Shown: piece by piece, positions 47,699-55,934 of the stretch
How the letters are laid out: every line of letters begins with the position of its first letter
How positions within the stretch are numbered: position 1 is the stretch's first letter
Assembly: GCF_003387165.1 (NCBI RefSeq)
Contig: NZ_QUMW01000010.1
Span: 1-64,000, forward strand
Reading direction: 5' to 3'
From: Jeotgalicoccus halotolerans
Lineage (GTDB): Bacteria; Bacillota; Bacilli; Staphylococcales; Salinicoccaceae
DNA length: 64,000 bases
Notes under the pieces: generated by a model
Told to the model about the DNA's origin: nothing
Database searches by the model: none
Seen by the model: only the letters and a program-made list of their open reading frames with translations
Translations under genes and position numbers: made by a program

Positions 47699-48361
47699 TT
47701 ACTTGTTACCTTTTTTAATTGATGATGAAATTTTTACAAAACCTTTTTTAGGTCCTGGTACGTTGCCTTTAATAAGAACAACATTTTTATCTGCGTCAAC
47801 ACGTACGATTTCTAAGTTTTGCATAGTAATCGTTTTACCACCCATTTGTCCAGGTAATTTTTTACCTTTGAAGACTCTTGACGGGCTCGCTGCCATAGCC
47901 ATGGCACCTGATCCTCTGTGGTAACGTGAACCGTGACTCATTGGTCCGCGGCTGAAATTGTGTCGTTTGATAGAACCCTGGAAACCTTTACCTTTTGAAG
48001 TTCCTGTTACGTCTACAAAATCGCCTGCAGCAAATGTATCTACAGTGACTTCTTGACCTACGTCAAATTCCTCTGTGTTTACGTTCTTGAATTCGCGTAT
48101 GAAGCGCTTAGGAGCAGCACCAGATGCTTTAGCATGGCCCGCCTCTGCTTTGTTAGCATATTTATTGCTTCTGCCTTTTGCGTTATAATCGCGTTTGTCA
48201 TCAAATCCGATTTGAATCGCGTTATATCCGTCTGTTTCTTCAGTTTTCTTTTGAACTACTACGTTTCCTGCAGCTTCAACTACTGTTACAGGGATTAGCT
48301 CTCCGTTTTCACCGAAAACTTGAGTCATCCCAATTTTTCTACCTAAGATTCCTTTGGTCAT
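47699..48361 (-). CDS. rplC: Ribosomal protein L3
   Basis: Starts [20 protein letters not shown] at 48361 (220 aa); GGAGGTG lies 9 nt upstream. [15 protein letters not shown] and [16 protein letters not shown] are diagnostic. The longer frame starting at 48373 is not supported. Confidence 0.97.
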   Translation of the reverse strand: MTKGILGRKIGMTQVFGENGELIPVTVVEAAGNVVVQKKTEETDGYNAIQIGFDDKRDYNAKGRSNKYANKAEAGHAKASGAAPKRFIREFKNVNTEEFDVGQEVTVDTFAAGDFVDVTGTSKGKGFQGSIKRHNFSRGPMSHGSRYHRGSGAMAMAASPSRVFKGKKLPGQMGGKTITMQNLEIVRVDADKNVVLIKGNVPGPKKGFVKISSSIKKGNK

Positions 48362-48383
48362 CGAAAGTCGCACCTCCTATAAT

Positions 48384-48692
48384 TTATAACTTGATTTCGA
48401 TGTCTACGCCTGATGGTAAGTTTAAGCCCATTAGAGCATCAACTGTTTTAGGTGTAGGGTTTAAAATGTCGATAAGACGTTTGTGCGTACGCTGTTCAAA
48501 CTGTTCACGTGAATCTTTGTATTTGTGCACCGCACGAATAACTGTGTAAATAGTTTTCTCAGTCGGTAACGGAATCGGTCCTGATACATCTGCACCTGAA
48601 CGTTTTGCCGTTTCAACGATTTTCTCTGCTGATTGATCCAGCACTCTGTGGTCGTACGCTTTTAAACGAATACGAATTTTTTGCTTTGCCAT
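48384..48692 (-). CDS. rpsJ: Ribosomal protein S10
   Basis: First gene of the superoperon and also the NusE antitermination factor. [22 protein letters not shown] and [26 protein letters not shown] are diagnostic; 102 residues. Confidence 0.98.
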   Translation of the reverse strand: MAKQKIRIRLKAYDHRVLDQSAEKIVETAKRSGADVSGPIPLPTEKTIYTVIRAVHKYKDSREQFEQRTHKRLIDILNPTPKTVDALMGLNLPSGVDIEIKL

Positions 48693-48883
48693 TATTTATA
48701 CCTCCTTATGGTCGTCATCCTATTAATGGTAGACTATCTCCGCGAAAATTTTCTCGCACATCAGCCATGGCAATGCGGCCGGGTGTGTCAGTAACCTCTC
48801 GCTTCATCGATGTGTGATGTGCATTGGATCAGCACTTCACGTATACAGGACACATTAGTGTCCGCTTAAGTCCAACGTTAGAT
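48693..48883 (-). promoter_or_regulatory. S10 operon leader
   Basis: About 190 nt between the promoter and rpsJ contain the hairpin GGACACTAATGTGTCC (48866-48851) and a GTGCTGATCCAATGCAC inverted repeat (around 48828-48812). GGAGG precedes rpsJ. No reading frame is credible, and the rest of the 292-bp gap holds the promoter and terminator described separately. It may serve L4-type autoregulation (inference). Confidence 0.5.
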
Positions 48884-48912
48884 ATGATACAGTAAAAGAG
48901 TGAGGAAATCAA
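48884..48912 (-). promoter_or_regulatory. Promoter of the S10 operon
   Basis: Minus-strand -35 TTGATT (48912-48907), 17 bp, -10 TATCAT (48889-48884). The boxes are inside the terminator region of the upstream purine permease gene. Confidence 0.7.
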
Positions 48913-48940
48913 TAGATTTCTAAAGATTTCTTCACTCTTT
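48896..48940 (-). terminator. Terminator of the purine permease gene
   Basis: Arms aagagtgaggaaatc (48896-48910) and gatttcttcactctt (48925-48939), one mismatch, with flanking A/T runs. It overlaps the -35 and spacer of the S10 promoter. Confidence 0.8.
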
Positions 48941-48984
48941 TTAAAGTTTTTTTATTTTCTATTATATATGCATCAGTTCTGATA

Positions 48985-50316
48985 TTAATTAATGAATATG
49001 AAGTATAAAATAAATACTATAAATAAACCGTACATGATTGGATTAATTTCTTTTCTTTTTCCTGCCATAATCATCGTGATCGGATAGAAGATAAATCCGA
49101 CAGCGATACCGGTCGCAATACTGTAAGTGAGCGGCATCATAAATACAGTCAGGAATGCAGGGACTGCGATTTCAAATCTGCCCCAGCTTATCTTAGATAG
49201 ATTCGATGCCATTAAAATTCCTACTATTATAAGTGCAGGCGCTGTCACTTCAGAAGTAAATGTCACAATCAGCGGTGAAAAGAATATTGCTGATAAGAAT
49301 AACAGACCGGTGACCACCGAAGCAAATCCGCTCCGTGCGCCGGCTGCTACTCCGGCAGTAGACTCTACATATGAAGTAGTTGTAGATGTTCCGAAAATCG
49401 CTCCTGTAATCGTGGCAAATGCATCTGCGAGAAGCGCTTTACTAGCCCGCGGGAGTTTGTTGTCTTTAATAAGGTTGGCTTGTGACGCTACTCCTACGAG
49501 TGTTCCTGCAGTATCAAAGAAATCCACAAACAGGAATGTCAGCACTACAATTAGAAACTGCACATTAAATATTGTATCAAAGTCCATCAGACCTTCAAAC
49601 GCCGCACCAAATGTCGGTGCAACACTTGGCACAGAGCCAACAATTGCAGACGGCAGCGGAACAATTCCTGTCATAATACCGAGAAGTGCAGTAGCAATCA
49701 TACCGATAAAAATTGCAGCCGGCACTTTTTTAGTCATTAGAATAACGGTAATAACGAGTCCTGCAAAAGTCAGCAGCACACCGCCGCTTTGAACATCGCC
49801 GAGGCTGATTAATGTCGCATCATCTCCTGCGATAATACCTGAGGACTGAAGTCCAACGAATGTAATAAAGAATCCGATACCGGCACTGACCGCCATTTTC
49901 ATTTCCATCGGAATGGCATTAATTATGTATTCGCGAAGTCCGGTCAATGTCAGCAGTACGAATATTACTCCGGAGAAGAGAACGCCGGTCAAAGCAGTCT
50001 GCCATGGAATACCCATCGTCAGCACAACTGTAAAAGCGAAGAACGCGTTCAGCCCCATGCCCGGTGCTAAAGCGATGGGATACTTCGCAATAACGCCCAT
50101 AAAAAGACAGCCGACAAAAGCGGCAAGACACGTTGCCACGAAGACGGCATTAATATCCATCTTCATTTCATCGGGTACGCCCTCTATACCCTGCAGTGAC
50201 AATATTGAAGGGTTTACTGCAAGAATGTAAGCCATCGACAGAAACGTCGTCAGTCCCCCGATAATTTCTTTTTTAAAATTAGTGTCCAGTTCATCGAATC
50301 CAAAAAACTTTTTCAT
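48985..50316 (-). CDS. pbuG: NCS2-family purine permease (AzgA/PbuG type)
   Basis: Hypoxanthine/guanine (or adenine) transporter of the AzgA branch of NCS2: 443 residues, about twelve to fourteen helices. It opens FFGFDELDTNFKKEIIGGLTTFLSMAYILAVNP, and LPSAIVGSVP and STTTSYVESTAGVAAGARSG are family motifs. Start at 50316 has GGAG upstream. A purine riboswitch is not visible ahead of it. It is the third nucleobase transporter of the window and is followed by a terminator overlapping the S10 promoter. Confidence 0.85.
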   Translation of the reverse strand: MKKFFGFDELDTNFKKEIIGGLTTFLSMAYILAVNPSILSLQGIEGVPDEMKMDINAVFVATCLAAFVGCLFMGVIAKYPIALAPGMGLNAFFAFTVVLTMGIPWQTALTGVLFSGVIFVLLTLTGLREYIINAIPMEMKMAVSAGIGFFITFVGLQSSGIIAGDDATLISLGDVQSGGVLLTFAGLVITVILMTKKVPAAIFIGMIATALLGIMTGIVPLPSAIVGSVPSVAPTFGAAFEGLMDFDTIFNVQFLIVVLTFLFVDFFDTAGTLVGVASQANLIKDNKLPRASKALLADAFATITGAIFGTSTTTSYVESTAGVAAGARSGFASVVTGLLFLSAIFFSPLIVTFTSEVTAPALIIVGILMASNLSKISWGRFEIAVPAFLTVFMMPLTYSIATGIAVGFIFYPITMIMAGKRKEINPIMYGLFIVFILYFIFIN

Positions 50317-50339
50317 AACAAACTCCAATCATATAATGA

Positions 50340-51005
50340 TTATTTAAATTGTATAATCTTCGGATCATCATAACCGATAAAACGAATCAGCAGTTCCCTT
50401 GTATAAGGGAAAAACATTTCGATAATTCTGCCGTAAAAAAGTACAATCAGCACCGTACCAATAAATACCGGTCCGCCAAGTATCAGACCAAGTACAGCAA
50501 CTGTAAGCTCCATTAAAAACCGCGCTCTCGCCATTCTTAAATTAAACTTCATGACCAGCACCATCATTAGCGAATCTCTCGGTCCCGCTCCTAAATTCGG
50601 TGTCATGTAAAAAGCCGAACCAAAGGCTGCAATAAATACACCCGCTGTAAAAAATAGTGCCTGTGCCGGCCAGGCTTCCGCATCCGGCAGTATCCAGACA
50701 AAAAAGTCGATGAATGCACCTATCGTTACCAGATTGACGTAAACTCCCCCTTTAGGAAGAGCTTTTAAAATCAGCGAAGTTGCAATAACTATTCCAATGC
50801 CGACGATAACCGACCAGCTTCCAAATGTCAGTCCGAGTGATTGCCACAGGCCAAAATGCAGTACATCCCAGGGAGACAGCCCCATAACGAAACCTTTGAC
50901 CTGCATCGCTATACCGACCGATAATATGATTAAACCCGCAAAGTAAAACAGGCAACGCTTAATAAAGCTGTGCGACAAATTATCACTCCTATGTATAATA
51001 AGCAT
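50340..51005 (-). CDS. YczE/YitT-type membrane protein
   Basis: Six-helix membrane protein of the COG2364 (YczE/YyaS) type. GLSPWDVLHFGLWQSLGLTFGSWSVIVG and NLGAGPRDSLMMVLVMKF are family motifs. Length 221 is typical. Some YczE genes sit near peptide or antibiotic synthesis, but here it lies 23 bp upstream of the purine permease on the same strand, suggesting co-transcription. Confidence 0.82.
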   Translation of the reverse strand: MLIIHRSDNLSHSFIKRCLFYFAGLIILSVGIAMQVKGFVMGLSPWDVLHFGLWQSLGLTFGSWSVIVGIGIVIATSLILKALPKGGVYVNLVTIGAFIDFFVWILPDAEAWPAQALFFTAGVFIAAFGSAFYMTPNLGAGPRDSLMMVLVMKFNLRMARARFLMELTVAVLGLILGGPVFIGTVLIVLFYGRIIEMFFPYTRELLIRFIGYDDPKIIQFK

Positions 51006-51100
51006 AAATTTTACCAGTTGGATTAAATCTCAAATACAAGTATATTATACACCTTTTTTTATATTAATCTATGCTAAAACCGTACATTTACATTTTTTTT

Positions 51101-51112
51101 AACGTTAACGTT
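51101..51112. repeat. 12-bp perfect palindrome upstream of the 55-residue gene
   Basis: aacgttaacgtt is its own reverse complement. It lies in the 190-bp divergent gap between the YczE-like gene and the small coiled-coil gene and could be an operator. Confidence 0.4.
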
Positions 51113-51195
51113 TGTCTAAAATTTATTGTTTTCTCATCACAATTAGAACTCCACTTTTATGATATGATATTAATTAAGTTTAGGTGGTGGTAAAA

Positions 51196-51363
51196 ATGGA
51201 TTTGGAAAGCAAATTGCAGGAGTTAAAGTATGAATATGTTCACCTTCAGGGTGACTTGGAAAAAATTGAGTCCACTGGTCATCCAACTGCGAAAATGACT
51301 GACCGTCTTCACGACCTCGAACAGCAAATTAAAGAAGTTCGCCAGGCGCTAAAAAATAAGTAA
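51196..51363 (+). CDS. Small coiled-coil protein (SE1561-like)
   Basis: A 55-residue soluble, charged protein, MDLESKLQELKYEYVHLQGD..., with heptad-like leucines and HPTAKMTDRLHDLEQQIKEVR. It resembles the staphylococcal SE1561 family, from memory and thus tentative. GGTGG lies upstream. Its stop is 18 bp before the MFS gene, so it is the first gene of that run. Function unknown. Confidence 0.75.
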   Translation: MDLESKLQELKYEYVHLQGDLEKIESTGHPTAKMTDRLHDLEQQIKEVRQALKNK

Positions 51364-51381
51364 TTTCAGGACGTGTATATA

Positions 51382-52536
51382 ATGAAACGAATGATTACCC
51401 TGATTATGATCATTCAATTTTTAATCTATTTCGGATTCAGTATGATTATCCCCGTCATTCCCGAGCTTGTGAATCAGCTCGGTGTCAATACGATACATAT
51501 GGGGCTGCTGCTTGCGGTTTATTCACTTGCAAGTTTTCTTTCGGCACCGTTCTTCGGGCGGCTGTCGGATAAAGTCGGCAGACGTCCGCTTCTGCTCGGA
51601 GGGCTCGCTGCTTTTGCACTCAGCTTTTTAATTTTCGGTTTATTCATCGACAATTTAACCGTACTGTATATAAGCAGAATTATTGGGGGTGCCGCTTCAG
51701 GCGCACTTTATACCGCCACAACGAGCATGGTTGCAGATATTACAACTCGTGAAGAGCGCACAAAATACATGGGCCTTGTCGGTATGTGCATTGGTCTCGG
51801 CTTTATTTTCGGCCCGGGTGTCGGAGGAATTCTCGCCGGCATCTCTTTAAGTTTTGCCTACTACATGACGACAACCGTGATTACCGGCGCCTTGATTTTC
51901 AGCTTCTTTAAAGTCTCTGAAACATATCGTCAGTCAACACAGCAGGCACCGAAGAAAATTACCCTCGCCGCTGATTACTTTACGCAGCCGATTGGCATAC
52001 TGATGATCGGCACTTTTTTCGTAATGTTTTTCATGAGCGGGATGGAAAGTACTTTCCAGCTGCTCGGACAGGACCGCATTGATATTACACCGACAGAAAT
52101 GGGTGTACTGTTTTTCATCGGCGGAATATTCAATGCGCTGACTCAAGGAGTGTATATAAGAAAGCTGAAAGACGGCCAGGAGAAAAAAGCAATGGTTGCG
52201 GGACAAATTATGGCAGTTATTGCCTTTATCATGCTGCCGTTTATGACCGGACTTGTCTACGCAGGAATCTGTATTGTGCTGCTTATGACAGGCAACGCAC
52301 TCGCAAAAACATTAATGACATCACAGATTACGAAAGAAGCATCTGCCCATGATATGGGACGCGTTACAGCAACGACATATTCTCTAGACAGTCTCGGTAG
52401 AATATGCGGGCCGCTTATATTTAACGCACTGTTCTTAGTATCTGCCGGCTTGCCGTTTTATTTCGGTGCGCTGATGACTGTGCTGTCTACACATTTTATT
52501 TTTCAATATTATAGAAAACGAGGGAGAGCCGCATGA
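51382..52536 (+). CDS. MFS multidrug-type exporter
   Basis: Twelve-helix DHA1-type transporter of 384 residues. The N-terminal IPVIPELVNQLG, motif A FFGRLSDKVGRRPLLLGG and antiporter motif C-like GLGFIFGPGVGGILAG mark a drug/proton exporter. The start at 51382 is favoured over the GTG nine bases earlier. It overlaps the next small gene by 4 nt (ATGA), showing translational coupling. Confidence 0.85.
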   Translation: MKRMITLIMIIQFLIYFGFSMIIPVIPELVNQLGVNTIHMGLLLAVYSLASFLSAPFFGRLSDKVGRRPLLLGGLAAFALSFLIFGLFIDNLTVLYISRIIGGAASGALYTATTSMVADITTREERTKYMGLVGMCIGLGFIFGPGVGGILAGISLSFAYYMTTTVITGALIFSFFKVSETYRQSTQQAPKKITLAADYFTQPIGILMIGTFFVMFFMSGMESTFQLLGQDRIDITPTEMGVLFFIGGIFNALTQGVYIRKLKDGQEKKAMVAGQIMAVIAFIMLPFMTGLVYAGICIVLLMTGNALAKTLMTSQITKEASAHDMGRVTATTYSLDSLGRICGPLIFNALFLVSAGLPFYFGALMTVLSTHFIFQYYRKRGRAA

Positions 52537-52850
52537 CCTTACTAACGCTCCTCATGCTTTTAATTTATATCGTTATCAGTGCTGCTACCATTTTAAATAT
52601 GCGGTCGCGCGTTCTTGACGTTGCACGTTATATTTCCGGCGCTGCATTTTTAATGATGACAATTACATTCAGTCTGTCACTGACCAGCCCGGATATTTTT
52701 ATCGTACTGGCACTTTCTTTATGTATTGTTCTGTCAGTTGAAATTACAGCTTTTAAAGAATCAAAGGGCGACCGCGAAAATTTATTTTTAGTTCATGCCT
52801 TTACGCTGACGATGGCGCTTGTACTTATAATAATACTGCTCACGCTGTAA
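52533..52850 (+). CDS. Small membrane protein coupled to the MFS gene
   Basis: 105 residues, three hydrophobic stretches (about 2-22, 33-63 and 82-104), no recognisable family. It shares a 4-nt overlap with the MFS gene and lies 12 bp before another small membrane protein. It may assist or stabilise the exporter (inference). Confidence 0.7.
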   Translation: MTLLTLLMLLIYIVISAATILNMRSRVLDVARYISGAAFLMMTITFSLSLTSPDIFIVLALSLCIVLSVEITAFKESKGDRENLFLVHAFTLTMALVLIIILLTL

Positions 52851-52862
52851 GGAGATGTGTAC

Positions 52863-53138
52863 ATGAGACGTGTTATCCTAATACTGCTGATGTTAATACA
52901 GATACTGTTCTTTATAAATTATTCGATTAACGACGGCATTATTTTCTACAACATTTATATCTGGTTCACTCTCGCAGCACTGGCTATTATTACAGGCATC
53001 CGGGCTTTCCGCTCAGAGCCTCATCTGAATGAAAGCCGGAATATGCACTCTTACTTTTCACTCGCGCTGATTATTATCTCGTGTGCGTCCGTGCTGTTTA
53101 TATTGTATATTGCTATAATGCAGCCTTATTATTTATAA
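52863..53138 (+). CDS. Small membrane protein, last gene of the MFS run
   Basis: 91 residues with three hydrophobic segments; start 52863 has GGAG 8 nt upstream, so an earlier GTG is not used. Not recognised. Ends AIMQPYYL. It is followed by a perfect terminator. Confidence 0.7.
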   Translation: MRRVILILLMLIQILFFINYSINDGIIFYNIYIWFTLAALAIITGIRAFRSEPHLNESRNMHSYFSLALIIISCASVLFILYIAIMQPYYL

Positions 53139-53141
53139 GCG

Positions 53142-53179
53142 AAAGATCCATCCGGAGTACTCCGGATGGATCTTTTTTT
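53142..53179 (+). terminator. Terminator of the MFS run
   Basis: Perfect 15-bp arms aaagatccatccgga (53142-53156) and tccggatggatcttt (53161-53175), then T. Confidence 0.95.
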
Positions 53180-53183
53180 ACTA

Positions 53184-54437
53184 TTATCTTCTTTTAAGTA
53201 TTCTATTCAGCTGCATTTTACTTTTCTGGAACAACGGAAACATCACTTCCGCCATGGTATACAGAGGACGGTTTGTTACATAATCAAATTCACCAATTTT
53301 ATCTGATACTTCTGTGCCCCATACTTTTTTAAATTGCCACAGCCCAAAATGTTCATCCTCTCTATCGGGCTCAACCGATACACCGCCGAAGTCATATGTC
53401 ACTGCCCCGTGTTCTCTTGCATACTGCATCATATGCCACTGCATGTGATGATTCGGTAGAAACTCCCTGAAATCGTTTGAAGATGCTCCGTAGAGGTAAT
53501 AAGATTTATGACCGGCCTGGGCATAGAGCGCTCCTGACAGAAGAACCCCGTCCGGATGTGTACGCTGAATTTCATTCATGCCTTCAAACTGCGCCTGAAC
53601 TTTTGCCATACGCTTATTTAAGTTTTCAAGCTGATTTTGCTTCTTCTGTTCATCTTTAATTTTTTCCGCTTTCCTGATATCTTTTTCCACCTTAGCAATA
53701 TCGTTTTCAAGAGCCTGCAAAGCTTCTTCCGGCATCAGTTTTACCATAAACAGTTCCATGTGGCCTTCTGGATTTAAGTTATCATACAGCGATTCAAAGT
53801 AAGTAATATCTCTCGTTAAGAAACCGTCGCGTTCGCCAGTCTCTTTCATCAGCTTAACAAAGTCAGGCAATTCTTCTCTCGCTGCCTTATACACCGTCGT
53901 TCCCGCGCGAAGAGAATTGCGGACTTTCGTGCGGTTGTTGCGCTCGAAACTCTGCAGCAGCAGTTTATCATCAACACTGATATCCGTCACCATCGTCGTA
54001 CGGGGCTGGATAACATCTTTGCTCATTCCGTCTGTAAGACCGTGGTGTTTAAAACCGAGGGATTTCAGGTATTCTATTGTATCTTCATTGCCTTCAGCGG
54101 GAATATCCGGATCTATTTTAATCGTATAGGACTTTTCATCCGCTGCAATTTTCTTGGCCGCTTCGAGCAGTGCGCGGACAACTTCTTTGTCCTTGTAATC
54201 ACAGACGAAACCCCGGGAGGCATAACACATAGTAAAAAATGTTTTCGGCACTTTTTTAAACAGGAGCAGCGCCGCTCCTTCAACTTTGCCGTTCCGTCCG
54301 ACAGCTATGCGCCTTGAGTACCAGCCTGTTAATTCCTTTGAACCTGCCCATGATGTCAGCTGCAGCAAATCTCCTGACGGATGGGACATAACAAATTCAT
54401 CGTGCATTTCATCTGTAATATTCAGTAGTTCAACCAT
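53184..54437 (-). CDS. femX: FemX/FmhB peptidoglycan interpeptide transferase
   Basis: Adds the first amino acid (glycine in S. aureus) to the lysine of lipid II, using charged tRNA. The family segments HPSGDLLQLTSWAGSKELTGWYSRR, SFERNNRTKVRNSL and PNHHMQWHMMQYAREHGAVTYDFGG match staphylococcal FmhB closely; two GNAT-like domains are split by an antiparallel coiled-coil (about 237-290). 417 residues. In staphylococci fmhB also lies not far from the S10 operon. Which residue this enzyme adds cannot be told (FemA/FemB are related). Confidence 0.88.
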   Translation of the reverse strand: MVELLNITDEMHDEFVMSHPSGDLLQLTSWAGSKELTGWYSRRIAVGRNGKVEGAALLLFKKVPKTFFTMCYASRGFVCDYKDKEVVRALLEAAKKIAADEKSYTIKIDPDIPAEGNEDTIEYLKSLGFKHHGLTDGMSKDVIQPRTTMVTDISVDDKLLLQSFERNNRTKVRNSLRAGTTVYKAAREELPDFVKLMKETGERDGFLTRDITYFESLYDNLNPEGHMELFMVKLMPEEALQALENDIAKVEKDIRKAEKIKDEQKKQNQLENLNKRMAKVQAQFEGMNEIQRTHPDGVLLSGALYAQAGHKSYYLYGASSNDFREFLPNHHMQWHMMQYAREHGAVTYDFGGVSVEPDREDEHFGLWQFKKVWGTEVSDKIGEFDYVTNRPLYTMAEVMFPLFQKSKMQLNRILKRR

Positions 54438-54502
54438 AGTTTCTCACCAATCATTTCTCGATTATTTCTGATATAATAAAACCCCAAAGGGAGCGTGCAA
54501 AA

Positions 54503-54751
54503 ATGAAACAGATTATTTTAATTTTATTTGCGGCATTTAACATTTACAGCTTAATTAATATTTCAACCTCTTACCAGCATGATGAGCTCATTGCTCTGCT
54601 CAGCACAAGGATAATTTTCATGACAATCTCTATTATACTGTCTGTATTATTCCTCGTTGCCGGTGCATCCAAAAATACTAAAATTATAGCAGTCCTAACG
54701 ATTCTAACCGGTCTGCTGCATTTTGCTGCCATCCTGCTTATTTACATTTAA
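54503..54751 (+). CDS. Small three-helix membrane protein
   Basis: 82 residues, hydrophobic in about three stretches, MKQIILILFAAFNIYSLINI at the start. GGGAG lies upstream. Divergent from femX and 71 bp ahead of the NadR-like gene. No family recognised. Confidence 0.65.
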   Translation: MKQIILILFAAFNIYSLINISTSYQHDELIALLSTRIIFMTISIILSVLFLVAGASKNTKIIAVLTILTGLLHFAAILLIYI

Positions 54752-54822
54752 TTTCTACAATATTGTAGCATATTTTAGTATACAGTTCTTTTGAAATCAT
54801 CTGGTTTAGGGAGTAGATAAAT

Positions 54823-55875
54823 ATGAGAGATCTCGGTATATATTTTGGTACATTTGCACCTTGTCACGTCGGTCACTTCGAACAAATTGTCAGAGCAAAA
54901 AGAGAAAATAAGCATGCCGCTGTAATTATTAGCGGTTACGAAGGTGATCGGGGCGACCGTATCGGCATGAATCTGGCACACCGTACCCGGGCGATGCGCC
55001 AGCTGCTCCGGCACGACAGCAATGTCTCGATCCTCGAACTCAACGAAACAGATATTCCTCGTTATCCTGCCGGCTGGCAGCCGTGGCTTGAAATGCTCGA
55101 AAGTCTTATTCGCCAAACTAAAGATGCCCTCGATTTCGATGTTGAAAGTGCTACGTTTTATATAGGCGAGAGGGAATATATAGAACCGCTTGAAAGTTAC
55201 TTCAATGATAAGTGGCCGGAGATTGATATTCATATGACTATGGTGGACAGAAAAATTCTTGGTATCAGCGGGACTGAAATCAGGGAAACACCTATATTAA
55301 ACTGGGACTATGTTACCCGCCCTTTCCGCCGCTTCTTTGTACAGAACATCCTTGTTACCGGCGCTCCAAACAGCGGTAAATCAATGCTCATTGAGGATTT
55401 GGCCCGGAGATATTCTACGAGCTGTTCCATCGAATATGCTGAGGAATATTTTGAAGACCATCAGCTGAAATCACCCGATCTTGATGCTAAAGATTTTCAT
55501 GCCATCGGCATCGGTCAGTTCGAACTGAACCGCCGCCATATCCATTCCAATGCAACACGCAAAATATTTTTCGCCGATACCGATGTCCTGTACTCAAAAG
55601 TACATAATATGCTCGCTGCTCACGACGAGCAGGATTACGTCAATCAGATTTTTGAACATTATATTCATCTGCAGACATGGAGTCTGATTCTGATTATGCC
55701 GCCGCCAGAAGACTCATCAGATTACGACCGTAAATTTTACAATCTGCTTCTCGAACAGCTGGAACATTATAATTTAATGAATCATGCGGTCATTTTAAAT
55801 AATACATATCTTGAGAATTACAACCGTGCTCATGCGCTGATCGATGAAATTTTAAAAGAAGGAAAAGATAACTGA
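54823..55875 (+). CDS. nadR: NadR-like NMN adenylyltransferase / nicotinamide riboside kinase
   Basis: Two-domain NAD salvage protein of 350 residues. The N-terminal nucleotidyltransferase contains GTFAPCHVGH (9-18) and the second motif ISGTEIRE (148-155). The C-terminal P-loop kinase has GAPNSGKS (180-187). This resembles NadR without the DNA-binding repressor domain of the enteric protein. It would phosphorylate nicotinamide riboside and adenylate NMN. No pnuC transporter is adjacent. Confidence 0.85.
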   Translation: MRDLGIYFGTFAPCHVGHFEQIVRAKRENKHAAVIISGYEGDRGDRIGMNLAHRTRAMRQLLRHDSNVSILELNETDIPRYPAGWQPWLEMLESLIRQTKDALDFDVESATFYIGEREYIEPLESYFNDKWPEIDIHMTMVDRKILGISGTEIRETPILNWDYVTRPFRRFFVQNILVTGAPNSGKSMLIEDLARRYSTSCSIEYAEEYFEDHQLKSPDLDAKDFHAIGIGQFELNRRHIHSNATRKIFFADTDVLYSKVHNMLAAHDEQDYVNQIFEHYIHLQTWSLILIMPPPEDSSDYDRKFYNLLLEQLEHYNLMNHAVILNNTYLENYNRAHALIDEILKEGKDN

Positions 55876-55890
55876 ATTTATTGATTTTTC

Positions 55891-55899
55891 TGTTATAAT
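55891..55899 (+). promoter_or_regulatory. Extended -10 of the serine operon promoter
   Basis: TGTTATAAT (55891-55899) is an extended -10 about 20 bp before the Shine-Dalgarno GGAGG of the aminotransferase; the -35 at 55872-55877 (CTGAAT) is weak. Confidence 0.5.
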
Positions 55900-55934
55900 G
55901 TAATTTACTATTCGTTTATACAGGAGGAATCGCT

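Noticed and set aside
49127-49792. 221-codon plus-strand frame opposite the purine permease
   Set aside because: Antisense shadow of helix-coding DNA with threonine/isoleucine bias, no homology sense.
50317-51005. Purine riboswitch ahead of the purine permease
   Set aside because: The space between the permease and the YczE-like gene is only about 20 bp and no conserved purine aptamer core is seen upstream of the pair.
54775-55233. 152-codon minus-strand frame opposite nadR
   Set aside because: It is the antisense of a gene with intact family motifs and lacks any recognisable domain.
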